Shown here: one piece after another, positions 9,739 through 21,351 of the stretch
How positions within the stretch are numbered: the stretch's first letter is position 1
Layout: every line of letters starts with the position of its first letter
Source of the DNA: Paraburkholderia aromaticivorans
Lineage (GTDB): Bacteria > Pseudomonadota > Gammaproteobacteria > Burkholderiales > Burkholderiaceae
Direction of reading: 5' to 3'
DNA length: 64,000 bases
Assembly: GCF_002278075.1 (NCBI RefSeq)
Contig: NZ_CP022989.1
Location: 2,914,001-2,978,000, forward strand
Translations under genes and position numbers: made by a program
The notes under the pieces: generated by a model
Seen by the model: the letters and a program-made list of their open reading frames with translations, nothing else
Databases searched by the model: none
Told to the model about the DNA's origin: nothing

Positions 9739-9758
9739 TTTCTGCTGAGTGATTTCTG
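9731..9758 (+). repeat. Tandem duplication, two exact 14-nt units
   Basis: CTGAGTGATTTCTG occurs twice in a row, spanning the stop codon of the gene at 9463. It looks like a recent slippage or duplication event. The remaining sequence to 10020 contains nothing recognisable. Confidence 0.85.
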
Positions 9759-10020
9759 CATTTCCGTCGCGCAGTCATTATCTGCTCGCTCGCTATTGAT
9801 CATCGTTCGCGCGCCCGGTTTTCACCGGTTCGCGCTCGCTCTGCATGTGTCTGCACGCGCGGCACAACGGGCACACAACGAGCACCCAAACACAGGTCCA
9901 CGAGGACATCCCCCGACGGCGGGCAGGCGGCACGAGCCGGCCGGAACACGCGCCGCTTCTCGCACCGCCTTGCTGCTCGAGCTTGCCGCTTGAGTTGTCT
10001 GCTTCAGTCGTCCCACGCGC

Positions 10021-11046
10021 TCAATCGAGTTTCAGAACGATACGCCCGTCCACCTTGCCGCTCTTCAGATCGGCGAAAACACGATTGATATTGTCCAGCC
10101 GGTCGAGATGGATTCGAGCGCGCACGTCGCCTTGCGCGGCGAATTCGAGGGACTCCTGCAAGTCCTTGCGCGTGCCGACAATGGAGCCGCGCACGGTAAT
10201 GCCGTTGAGCACGGTCGTGAAGATGGGCAGGGGGAATTCGCCCGGCGGCAGACCGTTCAGCGCAACGGTGCCACCGCGGCGCACCATGCCCAATGCCTGA
10301 GCGAAGGCGCTGCGCGATACGGCGGTGACGAGCACGCCGTGCGTGCCGCCGATTTCCTTCTGGATCGCCGCCGCGGCGTCGCACGCCGAAGCGTTGAACG
10401 TGAGCGTTGCGCCGAGCTCGCGAGCGAGAGCGAGCTTATCTTCGGATATGTCGACGGCGACCACGCGCAGGCCCATGGCAATCGCGTATTGAACCGCGAC
10501 GTGGCCCAGCCCGCCGATCCCGGAAATGGTGATCCATTGGCCCGGGCGCGTGTCCGTCATCCGGATGCCTTTGTACACGGTCACCCCCGCGCAGAGGATC
10601 GGGGCGATATCTTCGAACGAGACCGCCGACGGCAGATGGCCGACGTAGTCCGGATCGGCGAGGACGTATTCCGCATAGGCGCCGTTGACGGAGTAGCCCG
10701 TATTCTGCTGCTCGTGGCATAGCGTTTCCCAACCGCCGAGGCAATGCTCGCAATGACCGCAGGCGGCATAAAGCCACGGCACGCCGACACGATCGCCTTC
10801 CTTGACATGTTTGACGCCTTCGCCCACCGCGGCGACATAGCCGACCCCTTCGTGGCCGGGAATGAAGGGCAGCGTGGGTTTGACCGGCCAGTCGCCGTCG
10901 GCCGCGTGCAGATCCGTGTGACACACGCCTGACGCCTTGATGTTGACGAGAATCTGGCCGCGTCCGGGCTTCGGGACGGGAACCTCTTCGATACGCAGCG
11001 GAGCGCCGAATTCGTGAACGACGGCGGCTTTCATAACTTGGGCCAT
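10021..11046 (-). CDS. adhP: Zinc-dependent alcohol dehydrogenase (AdhP-like)
   Basis: 341 aa medium-chain dehydrogenase. Catalytic zinc ligands are seen in [15 protein letters not shown] and GHEGVGYV, structural zinc Cys residues in CGHCEHC, and the NAD-binding motif [13 protein letters not shown] at about residue 175. This is the family of ethanol/propanol-preferring dehydrogenases interconverting alcohols and aldehydes with NAD(H). At low oxygen it could dispose of NADH as ethanol. The ATG at 11046 has GGAGAAAA upstream; further in-frame starts upstream would extend past the FNR-like box and are rejected. Confidence 0.92.
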   Translation of the reverse strand: MAQVMKAAVVHEFGAPLRIEEVPVPKPGRGQILVNIKASGVCHTDLHAADGDWPVKPTLPFIPGHEGVGYVAAVGEGVKHVKEGDRVGVPWLYAACGHCEHCLGGWETLCHEQQNTGYSVNGAYAEYVLADPDYVGHLPSAVSFEDIAPILCAGVTVYKGIRMTDTRPGQWITISGIGGLGHVAVQYAIAMGLRVVAVDISEDKLALARELGATLTFNASACDAAAAIQKEIGGTHGVLVTAVSRSAFAQALGMVRRGGTVALNGLPPGEFPLPIFTTVLNGITVRGSIVGTRKDLQESLEFAAQGDVRARIHLDRLDNINRVFADLKSGKVDGRIVLKLD

Positions 11047-11106
11047 ATCTTTTCTCCAGACGATGATCGCGTGGCGACCAGTATCTCGTTGATGGATACG
11101 CTGCAA

Positions 11107-11120
11107 TTGACTTGGGTCAT
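11107..11120. promoter_or_regulatory. FNR/ANR-like box TTGACttggGTCAT
   Basis: One mismatch in the right half. 60 nt upstream of adhP (start 11046). Confidence 0.6.
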
Positions 11121-11408
11121 CCAATCCGCAGGCGATGCCTGGTGGGTCAGGCGGGTGAGGCCCGCTGCGATCGATCGCACGATCACGACGCTGTGCCCGC
11201 GAAATGTTGTTCTTTCTCAGGTTCGCGCTGCGGGCCGTGCTCGGCATGCGCGATCAGCGAGGGCTCGCCGCAGCGGCCGAGGATCGCATTCTGCGCGGCG
11301 TCGCGCAGCCGCGCCATGGCGCCGAGGTCGGTGTCGCCCGGCCCGATGCCGCGTCTGCGCAGAACAAAGGGTATGCCGACTATTCGACCGCAGACGGCCT
11401 GTGCGGGG

Positions 11409-11422
11409 TTGATTTGAGTCAA
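11409..11422. promoter_or_regulatory. FNR/ANR-like box TTGATttgaGTCAA
   Basis: Both half sites intact. 204 nt upstream of the CBS-BON gene at 11627, which is farther than most; it could instead drive an unrecognised small minus-strand transcript. Confidence 0.6.
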
Positions 11423-11626
11423 GGGGCAGGGGCTGCCGCCGCTACTCCATCCGCGACCGCATTCGCAGGTGCGCGCAACGGCCTTCGGGATGATCCACAT
11501 CAAACGGCGCGATGCCGGGCCGGCCTAATCTGAAACCACCCGGGGGCCTACCAAGGTCTGGATGCTGATCATCGAGACGGACCGGTCCCACGAATTCAAT
11601 GATCCTAACTGTTCAGGAGGCTTACC

Positions 11627-12316
11627 ATGCGCGCATCTGATGTCATGACCACCAACGTCATCTCGGTCACGCCCGACATGACCGTCCGGGAGGTCGCCAG
11701 AATTTTTGTCGACAATGGCATCAGCGGCGCGCCGGTCGTGGATCCGCAGGGCCATATCGCCGGCATGATCAGCGAAGGCGATCTGCTTCGCCGCACTGAG
11801 ATCGGCACCGACGAGCGCAAGCGGACTTCGTGGCTCGACGTCTGGTCCGCGAACCATGAAGCACGGGATTACATCAAGACCCACGCGATGAAAGTGCGCG
11901 ACGTGATGACGGCCGACGTGGTGACCGTTCAGCCCGACACACCGCTCGGCGAAGTGGCGGGCATTCTCGAGACGCGGCGCATCAAACGTGTGCCCGTCAC
12001 GCAGGCGGGGCAGCTCGTGGGTCTCGTGAGCCGTGCCAACCTCGTGCAGGCGCTGGCAAGCGTGCCGGACGAGCCGGCATCCGACGTTACGCTGTCGGAC
12101 GCCGAAATTCGCGCGATGCTGATGGGCGAACTGGCGGGCCGCAAATGGAGCTTCGCCGGCCGCAATCTCGTCGTTACCGACGGAGTCGTGCATCTGTGGG
12201 GCGTATTCCATTCGATGGAAGCCGTCGACGCAGTCCGGGTGGCGGCGCAGGGCATACCCGGCGTCAAGCGCGTGGAGGATCATACGGAGCCGTATCCGGT
12301 GATGCCCGGCATCTAG
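11627..12316 (+). CDS. CBS-pair protein with C-terminal BON domain
   Basis: 229 aa. Two CBS motifs (about residues 5-62 and 85-145; VMTTNVISVTPDMTV and VMTADVVTVQPDTPL) form a Bateman module that commonly senses adenine nucleotides. They are followed by a BON domain (about 158-222, VVTDGVVHLWGVF). Cytoplasmic. AGGAGG 8 nt upstream fixes the start. It may sense ATP/AMP and hand the signal to a partner through the BON domain (inference). A CBS protein is also prominent in the DosR regulon. A phasin gene follows after 46 nt. Confidence 0.9.
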   Translation: MRASDVMTTNVISVTPDMTVREVARIFVDNGISGAPVVDPQGHIAGMISEGDLLRRTEIGTDERKRTSWLDVWSANHEARDYIKTHAMKVRDVMTADVVTVQPDTPLGEVAGILETRRIKRVPVTQAGQLVGLVSRANLVQALASVPDEPASDVTLSDAEIRAMLMGELAGRKWSFAGRNLVVTDGVVHLWGVFHSMEAVDAVRVAAQGIPGVKRVEDHTEPYPVMPGI

Positions 12317-12362
12317 CGGACAGGCGCCCGGCGCGGTTCTTCACTCTACATCTGGAGGCATG

Positions 12363-12866
12363 ATGGCTCAGATCATTCCCGGGCAGTGGCTCGACATGGA
12401 AAGCGCCGGGTTCGACAATCTGTTCAGCGTCACCACGCGCAGCTTCGAGGCTTTCGAGCGGCTGGCCGCTTTGAATCTGCAGGCGTTGCGGTTTGGACTT
12501 GCCGAAACGCAGGAGGCGATGGCCCGGGCATGTACGGCGGGCAATCTGCCGGAAGTGTTCTGTCTACCCACCTTGCTTGCGCCCGTAGGTGTGGCCCAGG
12601 CGCTCTCGTACAGTCGGCAGTTCTTCGAGATCCTGTCGGACTTCCAGCGGGCGGCCGCGCCGCCGGTGGCTGGCGCGGGCCGGCAACGGCATTGCGCGGA
12701 CAGCCTGACCGGCAGCCCCGCCATGTTGTCGCCCGTGCCTGTCGACGTGACGGCCGAGCCGGCGATGTCCGCGACGCCCGCGGTCGCTGGGGAGGCAGCC
12801 TCGACGACGCAACATGAGAAAAAACCGCTGGACGGGAAGGCGATTCAGCCAATGCATACGGAGTAG
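12363..12866 (+). CDS. Phasin family protein
   Basis: 167 aa. The N-terminal 100 residues match phasins: FDNLFSVTTRSFEAFERLAA, then LNLQALRFGLAETQEAMARA, a helical granule-binding region. The tail is Pro/Ala-rich. It should bind PHB granules in the cytoplasm. GGAGG precedes two adjacent ATG codons (12360 and 12363); the second has the better 4-nt spacing. Probably cotranscribed with the CBS-BON gene. Confidence 0.85.
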   Translation: MAQIIPGQWLDMESAGFDNLFSVTTRSFEAFERLAALNLQALRFGLAETQEAMARACTAGNLPEVFCLPTLLAPVGVAQALSYSRQFFEILSDFQRAAAPPVAGAGRQRHCADSLTGSPAMLSPVPVDVTAEPAMSATPAVAGEAASTTQHEKKPLDGKAIQPMHTE

Positions 12867-12936
12867 CGGATTTCGGCCGGGGATCCGGTCGGTGTCGACC
12901 TTGTGGACCCTGCGGAGGCTCGTTCGAGCCTCGAGC

Positions 12937-12980
12937 AATACGTGGCGAATACGTGGCGAATACGTAGCGAATACGCGGCG
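12937..12980 (+). repeat. Four tandem copies of an 11-nt repeat
   Basis: AATACGTGGCG is repeated four times (units 1-2 exact, units 3-4 with one change each) in the convergent gap between the phasin and arcB genes. No function seen; copy number could vary between strains. Confidence 0.8.
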
Positions 12981-13101
12981 GTGAGCCACACAGCCTTACA
13001 GCGCGATCTACGCGCCGGCCGTTGCGCTGCTATCGATCGATCTGGGATCTGGTCGAGCGACAGCAGCGCGCGTTTGCCGGTGCGCATCGTAGCGGTCTTC
13101 T

Positions 13102-14100
13102 TTAAGCGAGGGTTGCCACGAGCACCGCCTTGATCGTGTGCATGCGATTCTCAGCCTGCGAAAAAACGATCGACGCATCCGATTCGAACACCTCATCACT
13201 GACTTCGAGTTCGGACATGCCGAAACGCTCGTGCACCATCCGGCCGGTTTCCGTGTCCAGATTGTGATAGGCGGGCAGGCAATGCATGAAGCGCGTGCGT
13301 GGGTTGCCGGTTGCCTTCATCAGCGCGGCGTTGACCTGATAGGGACTCAGCAGTTCGATGCGCGGGCCCCACGCATCGACGGGCTCGCCCATCGACACCC
13401 AGACGTCCGTGTAGACGAAATCGACGCCGCTCACCGCCTCATGCGGATCTTCGACGAGGGTCACTTTGGCGCCGGTGCGCTCGGCGAGCAGGCGCACTTG
13501 CGCCACCAGTTCGTCATGCGGCCACAATTCGCGCGGCGCCGCGATGCGCACGTCCATGCCCATCTGCACGCCGCCGATCAGGAGGGAGTTGCCCATGTTG
13601 AAGCGGGCGTCGCCGAGGTAGCAGAACGACAGTTCATGCAACGGCTTCTCGCCGAATTCCTGCATGGTGAGCAGGTCGGCGAGCACCTGGGTCGGGTGGA
13701 ACTCGTCGGTGAGCCCGTTCCAGACCGGAACATGCGAATAGGTGGCGAGATCCTCGACCACGCTCTGATGAAACCCACGGTATTCGATGCCGTCGTAGAG
13801 GCGCCCGAGCACCCGCGCGGTGTCCTTGAGCGACTCCTTGCGCCCGAGCTGCGAACTCGCGGAGTCGATATAGGTGACGTGGCCGCCCTGGTCGTGCACG
13901 GCCACTTCGAATGCGCAGCGCGTGCGCGTCGAGGTCTTTTCGAAGATCAAGGCGACGTTCTTGCCTTGGAGCCGTGGGACTTCGTTGCCGGCGTATTTGG
14001 CGCGCTTCAGTTCGGCGGCGAGGTCGAGCAGAAAGCGGATGTCGCGCGGCGCGAAGTCCTGCATGTTGAGCAGACTGCGATTGCGAAGATTGAATGCCAT
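13102..14100 (-). CDS. arcB: Ornithine carbamoyltransferase, catabolic (ArcB-like)
   Basis: 332 aa. The carbamoyl-phosphate motif STRTR is at about 57-61, and [12 protein letters not shown] and the ornithine motif HCLPAYH are also present. In the arginine deiminase pathway it converts citrulline plus phosphate to ornithine plus carbamoyl phosphate. The catabolic role is inferred from its position after arcD and arcA on the same strand (36-nt gap to arcA) and from its length, close to catabolic enzymes. Carbamate kinase (arcC), needed to make ATP from carbamoyl phosphate, does not follow. Confidence 0.93.
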   Translation of the reverse strand: MAFNLRNRSLLNMQDFAPRDIRFLLDLAAELKRAKYAGNEVPRLQGKNVALIFEKTSTRTRCAFEVAVHDQGGHVTYIDSASSQLGRKESLKDTARVLGRLYDGIEYRGFHQSVVEDLATYSHVPVWNGLTDEFHPTQVLADLLTMQEFGEKPLHELSFCYLGDARFNMGNSLLIGGVQMGMDVRIAAPRELWPHDELVAQVRLLAERTGAKVTLVEDPHEAVSGVDFVYTDVWVSMGEPVDAWGPRIELLSPYQVNAALMKATGNPRTRFMHCLPAYHNLDTETGRMVHERFGMSELEVSDEVFESDASIVFSQAENRMHTIKAVLVATLA

Positions 14101-14136
14101 AAGCGAATTCTCCAGAGGTGCGACGCGCGTTTCGCG

Positions 14137-15354
14137 TCAGAGGGGGGCGCGTTCGATCGGACAGGTCATGCAATGGCCGCCGCCGCGTCCGCGGCCCAAC
14201 TCGCCGCTCGGGATCGTGATGACCTCCACGCCCGCCTTGCGCAGGAGGGTGTTGGTGTACACATTGCGGTTGTAAGCGACGACGATGCCCGGCGCGAGCG
14301 CGATCACGTTATTGCCGTCGTCCCATTGCTCGCGCTCGGCCTCCCACGTGTCGCCGCCGGTGGCGACGGTGCGCAGCGTGCCGATGCCGAGCGCCTGAGC
14401 GACCACGTCCAGAAACGGTGCCCTTTCGGGCCGTACGTCGAGCTGACCGGGTAATTCGCCGGGGCGCAGACTCGTGCAACGAATCGCGTCGACCACCTCG
14501 GGAAAGATCGTGACCAGGTCGCGATCGCAGAAGGTGAATACGGTGTCCAGATGCATGGCGCCGCGCGAGCGCGGCAGTTGCGCGGCGATCACGTGCCTGA
14601 CCGATTCGCGGGAGAACAGCGCCCGCGCGAGTTGTGCGACGCCTTGCGGCGAGGTCCGCTCGCCCATGCCGATCAGCACGACCTCGGGCGATAGCGGCAT
14701 CACATCGCCACCCTCCAGCGTCGCGCCACCGTGGTCCGCCTCCGGGCCGCCCCACCAGATACGCGTCCCGCTGCTGAATAGCGGATGGAAACGGTAGATC
14801 GCGGCGGCGAGCAGCGTTTCCTGCTGCCGCGCCGGCCAGTACATCGAGCCGAGCGCGACGCCGTCGTTGATCCAGCAACTGCTGTCGCGAGTAAAGAGCG
14901 TGTTGGGCAGCGGCGGCAGAATGAATCCCGAGGGTGGCGTGCAGTGCGCGAGCAGCCCGGCCGCCTCGAATGGCAACTCCGCCCGCACGATGCCGCCGAT
15001 CAGGCGCGTGGCCAGTTCGGCGGGCTCCATCTCCTGGAGCCACGGCCTTAGTTGCGCCGACAGTTCCGCATCCACGGTGCCGGGCGCAAGCTTGTGCCCG
15101 AGCACCCAATCGCGCGCCTCGCGGCCTCGCAGGATGTCGGCGAGCAGATCGTGCATCTCGAGTACGTCGACGCCGTGCTCCTGCATCGTGCTGACGAATG
15201 CGTAGTGATCGTTCTTCGCCTGCGATACCCACAGCACGTCGTCGAACAGCAGGTCGCGGCAATTGGCCGGTGTCAGGCGGGCCTGGGCAAGTCCCGGTCG
15301 GCAGACCATGACCTTGCGCAGCGTGCCTATTTCCGAGTAGACGCCGAATGTCAC
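14137..15354 (-). CDS. arcA: Arginine deiminase
   Basis: 405 aa, the usual length. It has the N-terminal [18 protein letters not shown] signature and the C-terminal catalytic-Cys region [17 protein letters not shown]. Other typical segments are [10 protein letters not shown] and [11 protein letters not shown]. It hydrolyses arginine to citrulline and ammonia in the cytoplasm, the first step of fermentative arginine use. It lies 28 nt downstream of the arcD stop and is cotranscribed with arcB. Confidence 0.96.
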   Translation of the reverse strand: MTFGVYSEIGTLRKVMVCRPGLAQARLTPANCRDLLFDDVLWVSQAKNDHYAFVSTMQEHGVDVLEMHDLLADILRGREARDWVLGHKLAPGTVDAELSAQLRPWLQEMEPAELATRLIGGIVRAELPFEAAGLLAHCTPPSGFILPPLPNTLFTRDSSCWINDGVALGSMYWPARQQETLLAAAIYRFHPLFSSGTRIWWGGPEADHGGATLEGGDVMPLSPEVVLIGMGERTSPQGVAQLARALFSRESVRHVIAAQLPRSRGAMHLDTVFTFCDRDLVTIFPEVVDAIRCTSLRPGELPGQLDVRPERAPFLDVVAQALGIGTLRTVATGGDTWEAEREQWDDGNNVIALAPGIVVAYNRNVYTNTLLRKAGVEVITIPSGELGRGRGGGHCMTCPIERAPL

Positions 15355-15382
15355 CAGATTTCTCCTGAATAAAATGGGTGGC

Positions 15383-16876
15383 CTAGAGACCGAGCGCGCC
15401 GGTGGACAGCAGCCATGCCGCCACGGCGGCGAGAATGAGCAGGCCCACGAGAATCGCCACTTCGAACGGCTTGAACAGACGTGCGCCGCGTTCGCGTTTG
15501 GCCCAGCCGTAGAGCAGCACGCCAGGCGCGTAGAGCAGCGCGGAGAGCAGCAGATACTTCGGTCCGGCGGCGTACAGCAGCCAGCAGCAATAAACGGTTG
15601 CGGCCGCGCCGATCAGCAGGTCGCGCGTCCGGGCCCCTTCCGCCGGCGCGTAACCTTCGCCGCGCATGGCGATGCCCGTCGCGTAGACGGCGGAGAACAG
15701 ATACGGGATCAGGATCATCGACGTCGCCAGCGAGATCAGCGCCTGATACGTCGCGTTGGAGACGAGCGTGATGATGAGGAACAGTTGCACCAGTCCGTTG
15801 GTGACCCAGAGTGCATTGGCCGGCACACCGTGACTGTTTTCGCGCGCCAGAAACTTCGGCATGACGCCGCCGTTCGCCGGCGTGAAAAGCGTTTCCGCCG
15901 CCAGCAGCGTCCACGCCAGCAACGCGCCGCCGACCGATACCAGCAAACCCGCACTGATGAGCACCGCGCCCCAGGCACCCACGGCCTTGTCGAGCACGCC
16001 CGCCATCGACGGATTCTTCATCGCGGCGAGCTCGGCTTGCGGGACGATGCCGAGCGACAGCAGGGAGACCGCCATCAGCAGGAGCAGCACGACCGTGAAG
16101 CCGAGCAGGGTGGCGCGCCCGATATCCTCGCGCCGCTGCGCGCGGGCCGAGAACACACTGGCGCCTTCGATGCCGATGAACACCCACACGGTGATCAGCA
16201 TGGTGCTCCTGACTTGCGTGAAGACGCTGCCGAGCTTCGCATTGCCCCAGAAGTCCTGTGCAATCACATGGTTTCTGAAGGCGACGGCCGCGAGCACGAT
16301 GAACAAGATGAGCGGGATCACCTTGGCGACCGTGGTGATCGCGTTGAGTACCGCTGCGCTGCGCACGCCGCGCAGGATCACGGCATGCATGATCCATAGC
16401 GCGATGGACGCGCCGAGGACGGCCGCGGGTGTGTTGCCCTCGCCGAATACCGGAAAGAAGTAGCCGAGCGTGCCGAACACGATGACGAGATAGCCGACAT
16501 TGCCGATCCACGCGCTGACCCAGTAACCCCAGGCCGAATTGAAGCCGACGAACTCGCCCGCACTGGCCCGCGCGTAGGCGTAGATGCCGTTGTCGAGCTC
16601 GGGCTTGCGGGTCGTCAGCGTTTGATAGACGAACGCGAGCATCAACATGCCGACGCCGGTGATCAGCCAGCCGATCAACACGGCAGCCGCGCCCGCGCCG
16701 GATGCCATGTTCTGCGGCAGGGAGAACACGCCGCTGCCGATCATCGAACCGACCACCAGCGCGGTGAGCAGACCGAGCCGCAATGGTTTTGCCACGGCCT
16801 TGCCAGTCCGGCCGGCCGGGGCGGGCGTGGATGGTTCCGAAAATGAATCTGCCAGGTTCTTCATGACGGACCTCAC
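15383..16876 (-). CDS. arcD: Arginine/ornithine antiporter (APC superfamily)
   Basis: 497 aa integral membrane protein of the basic amino acid/polyamine antiporter family, with about 12 hydrophobic helices. The APC substrate-binding segment [17 protein letters not shown] is near residue 42. It exchanges external arginine for internal ornithine. First gene of arcDAB. An FNR-like box lies 46 nt upstream of the ATG, matching the known ANR control of arc operons in Pseudomonas. Confidence 0.93.
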   Translation of the reverse strand: MRSVMKNLADSFSEPSTPAPAGRTGKAVAKPLRLGLLTALVVGSMIGSGVFSLPQNMASGAGAAAVLIGWLITGVGMLMLAFVYQTLTTRKPELDNGIYAYARASAGEFVGFNSAWGYWVSAWIGNVGYLVIVFGTLGYFFPVFGEGNTPAAVLGASIALWIMHAVILRGVRSAAVLNAITTVAKVIPLILFIVLAAVAFRNHVIAQDFWGNAKLGSVFTQVRSTMLITVWVFIGIEGASVFSARAQRREDIGRATLLGFTVVLLLLMAVSLLSLGIVPQAELAAMKNPSMAGVLDKAVGAWGAVLISAGLLVSVGGALLAWTLLAAETLFTPANGGVMPKFLARENSHGVPANALWVTNGLVQLFLIITLVSNATYQALISLATSMILIPYLFSAVYATGIAMRGEGYAPAEGARTRDLLIGAAATVYCCWLLYAAGPKYLLLSALLYAPGVLLYGWAKRERGARLFKPFEVAILVGLLILAAVAAWLLSTGALGL

Positions 16877-16922
16877 CGTTTTTTGGATAGCTGGATTAGG
16901 TCACTTCGCGAAGGCTCGTCAG

Positions 16923-16936
16923 TTGATCTGGATCAG
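16923..16936. promoter_or_regulatory. FNR/ANR-like box TTGATctggATCAG (arcD side)
   Basis: 46 nt upstream of arcD. Identical in all 14 bases to the box at 115-128. Confidence 0.75.
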
Positions 16937-17034
16937 TCTGCTCAAGGTCGCACTTCGGCCCGCGGCAATATCGGGCGGCTGGGTGAACGGCTTTTCCGTG
17001 GCTCGCGCATTTCTCGTCCCTATCTTTCAGACGT

Positions 17035-17048
17035 TTGATGAAGGTCAG
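17035..17048. promoter_or_regulatory. FNR/ANR-like box TTGATgaagGTCAG (N-ATPase side)
   Basis: 61 nt upstream of the first gene of the N-ATPase operon. One mismatch. It suggests arcDAB and atpDCQRBEFAG diverge from one oxygen-responsive control region. Confidence 0.6.
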
Positions 17049-17079
17049 TTTCGCGCTCGATTCCAGGAATATCTTTTGA

Positions 17080-19051
<1,972 letters not shown>

Positions 19052-19055
<4 letters not shown>

Positions 19056-19369
19056 GCACGCCGCGGCGCGACGAGCGCAATTCCCCTCACGACAGGTTGG
19101 CCGGCGCGGCGCAACAGGCTGCGCAACGGGCGGCGCGCGGGCGCGACGAGCCGGAGCCGTCGCTCGGCAGCCGGCTCGGCCAGATCGGCATTCTCGGCTG
19201 GGCCATCGTCGTGCCGACACTGCTTGGGCTCGCGTTAGGACACTGGCTCGACCGCCTGTTCGGTACGCGGGTGTTTTTCTCGGCGCCGCTTCTGATGGTG
19301 GGTGCGGCGCTCGGCTTCTGGTCCGCGTGGAAATGGATGCATCGTCAACAGGGAGCACACCGTGAATAG
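19052..19369 (+). CDS. atpQ: N-ATPase AtpQ (AtpI-like membrane protein)
   Basis: 105 aa with two hydrophobic helices (about 45-65 and 73-92) after a charged N-terminus, like the AtpI/AtpZ family. The gene is a marker of N-ATPase operons. In related systems such proteins help c-ring assembly or divalent cation movement; the role here is inferred from position. Starts with ATGA overlap onto atpC. Confidence 0.88.
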
Positions 19370-19655
19370 TGCGCTGGCATGGCCGCTGCCGCCGCTCGCC
19401 GCGCAGTTCGTCATCGGACTCGCGCTTGGCGTGGCGGCAGGTGCGTGGCATTTCCTGTCGTTGCGCTGGAACTGGCCGTTATTCGCAACGGGCAAAATGG
19501 CGGCGGCGCTGGCGTTGCAAATCGCGCGCATCGCGCTGACCTGCGCGGTGCTGGTGATGCTCGCACGCTTCGGCGCGCCGGCGCTGCTCGGCGGCATGGC
19601 AGGCGTCCTGCTCGCCCGCAGGATCGCGCTACGGCGCTATGGAGGTCTGTCATGA
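19362..19655 (+). CDS. atpR: N-ATPase AtpR
   Basis: 97 aa membrane protein with three hydrophobic stretches, including LALQIARIALTCAVLVML with a conserved-type Arg within the membrane. AtpR is specific to N-ATPases and has been proposed to interact with the c subunit carboxylates. The GTG start at 19362 is chosen because GGGAG lies 7 nt upstream and it gives the small overlap with atpQ usual for this operon; an ATG at 19302 would give a large overlap and a non-membrane extension. Confidence 0.85.
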   Translation: MNSALAWPLPPLAAQFVIGLALGVAAGAWHFLSLRWNWPLFATGKMAAALALQIARIALTCAVLVMLARFGAPALLGGMAGVLLARRIALRRYGGLS

Positions 19656-20347
19656 CCGAATCACCGCTGACGACCGCGCCGCTTCTGCAGTTGGGCCCGC
19701 TGCCGATTACCGGCCCGGTGCTGATCACCTGGGCGATCATGGCCGTCGTTACGCTGGCGGCGGTCGTGCTGAGCCGAAGACTTTCGCTTGCGCCCGGCAA
19801 GACGCAAACCGCCGTTGAATTGCTCGTCGAGACGATCGACCAGCAGATTCGCGACACCATGCAGGCCGAGCCCGCCACGTATCGCGCGCTGATCGGCACG
19901 CTGTTCATCTTCGTGCTGGTCGCCAACTGGTGCGCGCTGGTGCCGGGCGTCACGCCGCCTACGGCGCACCTCGAAACCGATGCCGCGCTCGCGTTGATCG
20001 TGCTCGGCGCCACGGTCGTTTATGGCATTCGCAGCCGCGGCACCAGGGGCTATCTCGCGTCGTTCGCGGAACCGAGCTGGGTCATGATTCCGTTGAACGT
20101 CGTCGAGCAGATCACACGCACGTTTTCACTCGTGGTCCGCCTGTTCGGCAATGTCATGAGCGGCGTGTTCGTGATCGGCATTCTGCTGTCGCTCGCCGGC
20201 CTGCTGGTGCCGATTCCGCTCATGGCGCTGGATCTGCTCACGGGCGCGGTGCAGGCCTACATCTTTGCTGTTCTCTCGATGGTCTTCATCGGCGCCGCGA
20301 TCGGCGATCCGCACCATGTCAGCGTCAAAAAGGGCGAAGTCTCATGA
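19652..20347 (+). CDS. atpB: N-type ATPase subunit a
   Basis: 231 aa, five to six membrane helices. The essential stator Arg is in SLVVRLFGNVMSG, and the closing AVQAYIFAVLSMVFIGAAI is typical of subunit a. It forms the ion half-channels next to the c-ring. It ends with the conserved HHVS-type motif. ATGA overlaps on both sides (with atpR and atpE). Confidence 0.94.
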   Translation: MTESPLTTAPLLQLGPLPITGPVLITWAIMAVVTLAAVVLSRRLSLAPGKTQTAVELLVETIDQQIRDTMQAEPATYRALIGTLFIFVLVANWCALVPGVTPPTAHLETDAALALIVLGATVVYGIRSRGTRGYLASFAEPSWVMIPLNVVEQITRTFSLVVRLFGNVMSGVFVIGILLSLAGLLVPIPLMALDLLTGAVQAYIFAVLSMVFIGAAIGDPHHVSVKKGEVS

Positions 20348-20592
20348 ATAACCTCATTGAAGTGGTCAGTATCGCCGCGGCAGCGCTTGCCGTCTCGTTC
20401 GGCGCGATCGGGCCGGCGCTCGCCGAAGGCCGCGCGGTCGCCGCGGCGATGGATGCGATCGCGCGTCAGCCGGATTCGGCGGGCACTGTGTCGCGCACGC
20501 TGTTCGTCGGGCTGGCCATGATCGAGACGATGGCGATCTACTGCCTCGTGATCGCCTTGCTGCTGCTGTTCGCCAACCCGTTTGCGAAATAG
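20344..20592 (+). CDS. atpE: N-type ATPase subunit c
   Basis: 82 aa hairpin of two membrane helices joined by the polar loop ARQPD. The ion-binding carboxylate is E61 in MIETMAIY, and helix 1 carries a second carboxylate, E28, in GPALAEGR, where Na+-type c subunits such as that of Ilyobacter have Gln. The residue after E61 is Thr, and Y66 is kept. Two carboxylates in one site raise the question of H+ versus Na+ use (see findings). Starts by ATGA overlap with atpB. Confidence 0.95.
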   Translation: MNNLIEVVSIAAAALAVSFGAIGPALAEGRAVAAAMDAIARQPDSAGTVSRTLFVGLAMIETMAIYCLVIALLLLFANPFAK

Positions 20593-20601
20593 GCGGGCAC
20601 C

Positions 20602-21351
20602 ATGCGAATCGACTGGTGGACACTCGCGCTTCAGGCCATCAACGCACTGGTGTTGATATGGCTGCTCGCGCGTTTCCTGTTCCGCCCGGTCGCAGGTATC
20701 ATCGCCGAACGTCAGAAAGCGGCGCGCGCGCTGATTGCCGATGCCGAGGCGGCGAAGCTCGTAGCGATTCAGGAGCGCGACCGGGCGGCCGAGCAAACGC
20801 AACAGCTCGTGGCGGCGCATGGCGAAGCGATGCAGGCGGTCGCCGTGGAAGCCGCGGCGCAAAAGCAGGCGCTTCTGAGCGCCGCGCAAGCCGACGCGGA
20901 CGCAGTGCGCGCGGCGGCGCAGGGCGAAGCCGCGGGGGCGCGCGCCGAGCAGGACAAGCTCGCGTCCGAACGGGCCAGCCGGCTTGCCGTCGATATCGCG
21001 GCAAAGCTGCTCGACCGGTTGCCCGACAGCGTGCGGGTGAGCGGCTTCATCGACGGCCTCGCCGAGGGGATCGCCCAACTGCCGGAAAGCGCTCGCGCGG
21101 GGCTGTGGGGAGACGGCGCGGTGCCGACAATCGCCGCGCCGCGAGCGTTGAGCGCGCAGGAACAGCAACAGTGCCGCACCATGCTGGCAACGAGCCTCAA
21201 GCGTGAGGTGCCGGTCAATTTCGAAGTGGATTCGCAATTGATAGCGGGTCTCGAACTGCGCTCGCCGCACGCCGTGGTGCGCAATAGCCTGGGCGCGGAA
21301 CTCGTCCGGATCAAGGAGGCGCTTCTCGATGACAGCCATGCCGCCCGCTGA
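20602..21351 (+). CDS. atpF: N-type ATPase subunit b with delta-like C-terminus
   Basis: 249 aa, longer than a normal b subunit of about 156. One N-terminal helix ([20 protein letters not shown]) is followed by a long Ala/Glu-rich coiled coil to about residue 125. The C-terminal part resembles the end of the delta subunit ([20 protein letters not shown], then [13 protein letters not shown]). N-ATPase operons lack a separate atpH, so this fusion probably supplies the stator link to F1. It overlaps atpA by 23 nt. Confidence 0.9.
   Translation: MRIDWWTLALQAINALVLIWLLARFLFRPVAGIIAERQKAARALIADAEAAKLVAIQERDRAAEQTQQLVAAHGEAMQAVAVEAAAQKQALLSAAQADADAVRAAAQGEAAGARAEQDKLASERASRLAVDIAAKLLDRLPDSVRVSGFIDGLAEGIAQLPESARAGLWGDGAVPTIAAPRALSAQEQQQCRTMLATSLKREVPVNFEVDSQLIAGLELRSPHAVVRNSLGAELVRIKEALLDDSHAAR

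Larger units (their letters stand above)
11047..11626. other. Long intergenic region with two FNR-like boxes
   Basis: 580 nt between adhP and the CBS-BON gene, with boxes at 11107-11120 and 11409-11422. A minus-strand open frame ending at 11183 (internal ATG giving 44 residues, MARLRDAAQNAILGRCGEPS onward) looks protein-like, but no ribosome site or good start was found, so it is not called as a gene. Confidence 0.5.

Noticed and set aside
12937..12980. CRISPR-like array
   Set aside because: The 11-nt units are directly tandem with no spacers; it is a simple tandem repeat.
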